Positions 59,872-64,000 of a stretch of DNA of 64,000 nt are shown piece after piece. The notes below the pieces were generated by a model that worked only from the letters and a program-made list of their open reading frames with translations, did no database searches and was not told the DNA's origin. Each line of letters opens with the position of its first letter. Within the stretch, counting starts at the first letter, position 1. The DNA lies in assembly GCA_916610825.1 (NCBI GenBank), contig OU744446.1, positions 26,922,445 to 26,986,444 of the forward strand, written 5' to 3'. The stretch is from Haliclystus octoradiatus (Eukaryota; Cnidaria; Staurozoa; Stauromedusae; Haliclystidae). The position numbers and the translations under genes are program-made.

Positions 59872-59917
59872 GGTCTCTGATGAGTCCCTTGGCAAGGACA
59901 AAACACTAGGACAGACC
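59872..59917 (+). ncRNA. Hammerhead-ribozyme-like motif, probably decayed
   Basis: The core CTGATGA (59877-59883) is flanked by stem I GGTCT/AGACC (59872-59876 with 59913-59917, perfect), then stem II GTCC/GGAC (59884-59887 with 59896-59899). The next core segment reads AAAA instead of GAAA, then a one-base-pair stem III and GAC where a GUC-type cleavage triplet would be expected. This is the layout of minimal type I hammerheads found in PLEs and retrozymes. A competing pairing, CCTAGTG (59848-59854) with CACTAGG (59904-59910), would suit a type III form. The two core differences suggest it no longer cleaves. Confidence 0.4.
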
Positions 59918-61620
59918 AGCCTTATCAAGAGAAAATATCGTCTAAAGAAACCCCTCCTTAAATCTGAATTCTACGCGTTAGCTTGCGGTGCTCATGAGAC
60001 TGCTTTACAGTCTGATGACCACAAATAAAAGCGTGAAACTCAAAGTTATGGATTCATAACAAACTAGATGCTATATAAAATTGACACATAAACGAGATCA
60101 AAGCATAAATACGAGGAAAATAAAAGTCCGAAATTTCTGTACAACTTCTCAATGGAGAAAACCGCACCAGCGTCCAGCATGCATAGGTGGCGCCATTGAA
60201 AATCGTCAACAGAACAAATAGAATTCCATCAATTCGAAACTTATTTTGAAAAGAAGGCTCTGTGTTGCATTCTGACAAATCTTTATAGAAATATCGGAAA
60301 TAAGCTTTAAATGGTTAGATGTTTAGATGGTTTAGATGTTGTTTACTCAGTTACTAAGTTTCAGCTGTGTGTGTCCCCAATAATATTTTATACACGAGGA
60401 CAATGTTCAGTCCTGTAACTCACCGAGTACTGAGATATTGTATACAGCATCTGAATTTCATTTTACGGAATCGAATATGGCCGGGTGATCTCTGTTCTTA
60501 ACCTCTAACCCGATAAATCGGTGAAGTGTGTGCCCGACAAAGACAATTTGAGGTCACACGCGTTAAAATTTCAAGTAACGAATCACAAACAGTTTGTAAT
60601 TAGTTAACTCGTGCGTGTCGTGACGATTACTTTGGTGTAGGAGGAGCATATTGCATCACAAAGTTGTGTAATATACTTTAAAACATCTAGAATTTGAAGG
60701 AATTAAAAAATTAATTTGATCCATATAATACATAATGGGAAAAGAAATGTATATATATATATACACTATACAATATGCGTACATATATATATGAAATTTA
60801 ATAAGAATAATGTGTTAACACCGTTTTACATCTTTAGAAAGTTTTAAGTGCTGTTGTAACGACCTTGCAAGCTCTATGCATCCATGGAATCCTACTACGC
60901 TATAAGTAATATGTATGCGAGAGTACTCTATTTATTCTATGAGTGCCCAGACGAGTGACAGCAATTGACACCAACTTTCAAATATATTTATTTCTTGGGG
61001 TAAATTACATGTATTAAACAGCTACGTATTTGTGACGTGTTGCCGATATAATATTGCATTTGTTTTTGCAAATTTCATTTGTAATTTGAATTACATATTC
61101 ATCTTTATGTGCGCCTATTGATTGAAACAGTTTCTATATCTGATGTAGAAGAATGTTTGCCTTCCTAGCTTAATTAATGATAAAGCTAAATAGATTAGGT
61201 TGTTTGATAGTGAATTCACAGGACGGACACTTTGGACAATATAGGCGGGGTTAGTAGCCATGAATTTCAAACTAGTTGTCATATCGTTTGTGCTTCTATA
61301 TGACTTTCTTCAGGAAAATATCAAATAGCAGCATGCTTAACACCTTTCCGTTTGAATTGAGAATGTTTTATTTACATTTTTCTTGAATGCAATGATTGAC
61401 TGGGATGTTTCATATGTGCAAGAATGTCTTGTTCTGATATAAATAAAAGAAAACATATTCTCTGTGATGGCAACAGTAACGAAGTGCGGACTAAATGTGA
61501 ACAATAAAACTTTGCTGGTTGCACTCAAGGTGGCATCATTCAAATGTTGCAATTGTATTGCGTTTGTTCGCCAGCACCTGACATTCCTTGAAGAAGTAAA
61601 CAGTAGAATACTATGGACTT
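59918..61620. other. No gene seen
   Basis: AT-rich. Short open frames (60054-60278 and 61337-61552, minus) lack motifs. A TATATATA-rich tract is at 60750-60795. Confidence 0.4.
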
Positions 61621-61729
61621 GATAGTATTATTCAACAAACCTATATACGTGTAGAGTAGATACGCCCAGTGATAGTATTATTCAACAAACCTAACCTATA
61701 TACATTTAGAGTAGGTACGTCCAGTGATA
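61621..61729 (+). repeat. Two-copy tandem duplication of ~50-55 bp
   Basis: GATAGTATTATTCAACAAAC starts at 61621 and again at 61671, each followed by a similar CTATATAC...TAGAGTAG...TACG(C/T)CCAGTGAT segment. The second copy has a small insertion. Confidence 0.85.
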
Positions 61730-64000
61730 AATTTATTTTGGCAAACCCAATTAGCTATAACCTCTTTCAAATCATTTGCGTATCTAGATAAGTACATTGC
61801 AGATATATTAATTAGATCTTTCTATCGAAGTATAGACTTTTGGGAATTAATGGTTCTGTCCATTATATTTCTCTAATGCAGCCTGTACTTTGACTATATA
61901 GGATCATTAATTACAAATTTAGATTCTAGAATATATCTTCATATTGTGGTCGTGTATTTCTTTCATTTTATGTTAGTCAGAGTCATCATTTATAAAATTT
62001 AGATATTCTATACAGCAGAACGCTCTAATTGCAAAAGTGCAAGCCTCGTTTCTAAATTCATTGAAATGAAAAGTAATAGCAAATGCTATACAATTTGCCT
62101 GCAACTAGCATATATACATAGAAGGAAGTATTGAAGAATTTGAAGGAATAACCTAGTATTGCCGATGGTTGGTGGTTGGTTCATATAGGCGGGAAGGTTG
62201 AATCGGGGTCAAAGCGAGGTCAATTGGTCAATTTGTAAGTCGTAAACAAGCTGATCGAGAATGGTCGAAGACTCGATAAAGCTTCAAGCCCAACCGATGA
62301 ATCGACAGAATAAAGTTAACCGTTAATTGAATCGGAGAACCAGTTTACGCTACCTTTTGATAAAGATTTTTCTAATCCATTTTGATATTGCACATAAAAA
62401 GGTAAGACATTTCCATTGTATTTGTGTAATTGATCTTATTGAGCAATAAAGACATCGATGTGGGAAAATAGTGGGGTGATCAGTAAACAACGAAGTTTAT
62501 TGGTCAACAACACCTATAGGATGATTTCATCTAGGGTACAATAAGTGAAGGCCAATCGTTCTACTGTTATAGATCAGAGCATTTTATGAGCAGGCACTGA
62601 GCCATCAATTACTCATAAACATATGCATAGATAAAATCATAAAGTTATCAGGGAATGATCTATATAAATTCTTCATTTTCTCCAGCGAAAGAAATGTCGA
62701 ATAATTAATATTTATTGTTTCTATTTTAACAAAGACACCAATATAATACACCTGGGAAGTTTTCGCTCTTGTTATTAAACAAAAAAATTAATCGGAATTT
62801 TGGCTTTGTGAAAAACTTAACTGCTAACTTTTATCTATTTTTTCGATGCATATTTTCAAGTTTTTTAATGTTGACTGACTTGTTTTCGTGAATAACTATG
62901 GGTGTTTTCTATTTGGGTGCGAGTCATGTGAGCGGGGTTATGTGAATATCTATTCATTCAATTACTGAAAACTTTAATGAATACGAGCACGTCTCGATTG
63001 ATTCGTAATGTTGTTTATCTTGCCTTGGAACACGCCGTTCAACACGCTAAACGACGTCACTATGATCGTTCAACGGCAAACGTTGCTGACAGGTTCAGAA
63101 AATGAACAGAATACAACACCCTGTCGAATTTGTCGTGCCCAACAAACGTGCTTGCAACTTAGTGAAAAAGAACTACCAGTCGTTTTGCTTGTCGTGAAAG
63201 ATCGACATTCAAAACTTCCGTCTGTAGCAAGTAAACAAAATGTATTTCCCACAATTTTTTATTTTGAACGGATTGGTTATATATGACTCAATGGATAAAA
63301 TGCGTTTAATCATCAACAATCTAGTCAATGCGCTACTAATAGACAGACACCGTACGATAAACGGAAAGTATATAAAATCAGAATCATTCACTTTGGAAAC
63401 TTTAATTGTTGGTTAATATATTATATACAAGTGGGCTGTCTATTAAAACGGAGATCTGTTGACGTAATTAAGATCAATGCTAGTTAAAAACAAAGGTAAG
63501 ATGATGCAATCATGATCTATAGAATGAGTCATGATAAATTAATATACGATTAATTATAGTCAATGAAATGTACCTAGCATGTACATATATAGACGTGAAT
63601 ATGGAAAACCACATAATTATATATATATATGTAACTCATTCTGAGTTGTGTTCTTAAATTCTGATTCTGATCAAAATGGAAGCAAGGTATATATATTCTA
63701 CATTTGATTAACTACTTAAATATCATAATCAACAATCTATGATAGTATCCTATGCGTCTGCCTTTATTACTCATTAATGTCAAGTTGCACTCTCAAAACC
63801 AATCAAATATCGACAAGTGATGTTGAGGTTATGATTAAATGAGAAATCAGCTGAATTCAAAAGAATTTTGTATGGACTATTGTTTTGCTCTGAATAAAGG
63901 CCTTATATTATAGCAGAGTATAGTTATGATATAATGTTAGCTCTCAGCAATGTATTAATATGGTGAGCATATCATAGTTTTAATGGTATGTAATTGTTTT
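61730..64000. other. No firm gene
   Basis: Overlapping open frames on both strands at 63008-63286 are Cys-containing but motif-free. TA-rich microsatellite at 63617-63631. No repeat or RNA gene was recognised. Confidence 0.4.

Noticed and set aside
62160-62345. Possible tRNA-derived SINE near a GGTT-rich stretch
   Set aside because: No convincing A or B box and no cloverleaf could be folded by eye.

Overview
AT-rich eukaryotic (metazoan) DNA, dominated by transposable elements and holding only a few host genes. No organism can be named. An invertebrate fits: there is an intronless rhodopsin-family receptor, a secreted PAN/Apple-type exon and an SG-rich secreted protein, amid L2/CR1-like LINEs, Penelope-like elements (PLEs), hAT, Mutator-like, TTAA and TA elements and one short Ty3/gypsy element. 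An ascidian or other marine invertebrate deuterostome is a guess only.

Layout. 1-1450: copy of a dispersed repeat plus two coding-like minus-strand segments. 1451-9480: an 8 kb structure with about 430 bp inverted ends around a large tandem array of 84-85 bp monomers. 9.5-14.8 kb: first exon of a PAN-domain secreted protein (minus), a decayed coding fragment and a TA-flanked MITE. 14.8-28 kb: an island of nested insertions. An L2/CR1-like LINE is split by a 2.06 kb TTAA element that carries a receptor-like open frame; an 8-bp-TSD hAT element follows; several PLE pieces in both orientations are interrupted by a poly(A)-tailed LINE end and by a second L2/CR1-like LINE, itself split by a 831 bp element with 30 bp perfect inverted ends. 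28.9-31.1 kb: a large, diverged, nested inverted repeat.

32.2-33.3 kb: the clearest host gene, a single-exon class A GPCR (plus). 34.3-38.8 kb: a perfect hairpin, two more copies of the dispersed repeat, a candidate exon and a decayed LINE (minus). 40.6-41.4 kb: a secreted protein (minus) with Ser-Gly clusters and an eight-cysteine tail. 43.65-44.0 kb: a probable solo LTR.

44.8-52.7 kb: a four-element nest. A Mutator-like element (9 bp target duplication) is split by a hAT element (8 bp duplication), which contains both a whole-looking Ty3/gypsy element with 76 bp identical LTRs and a second Mutator-like element (9 bp duplication). 54-55 kb: a TA-flanked element built from repeated palindromes. 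55-58.3 kb: two LINE fragments. 59.87 kb: a hammerhead-ribozyme-like motif. The remainder to 64 kb shows no gene I can support.

The host genes look unrelated to each other (one receptor, two secreted products) and form no cluster. The biological interest is mainly the nested element architecture, the satellite-bearing inverted-repeat element and the receptor-like frame inside a transposon. All identifications rest on motifs read by eye; no database comparison was possible.
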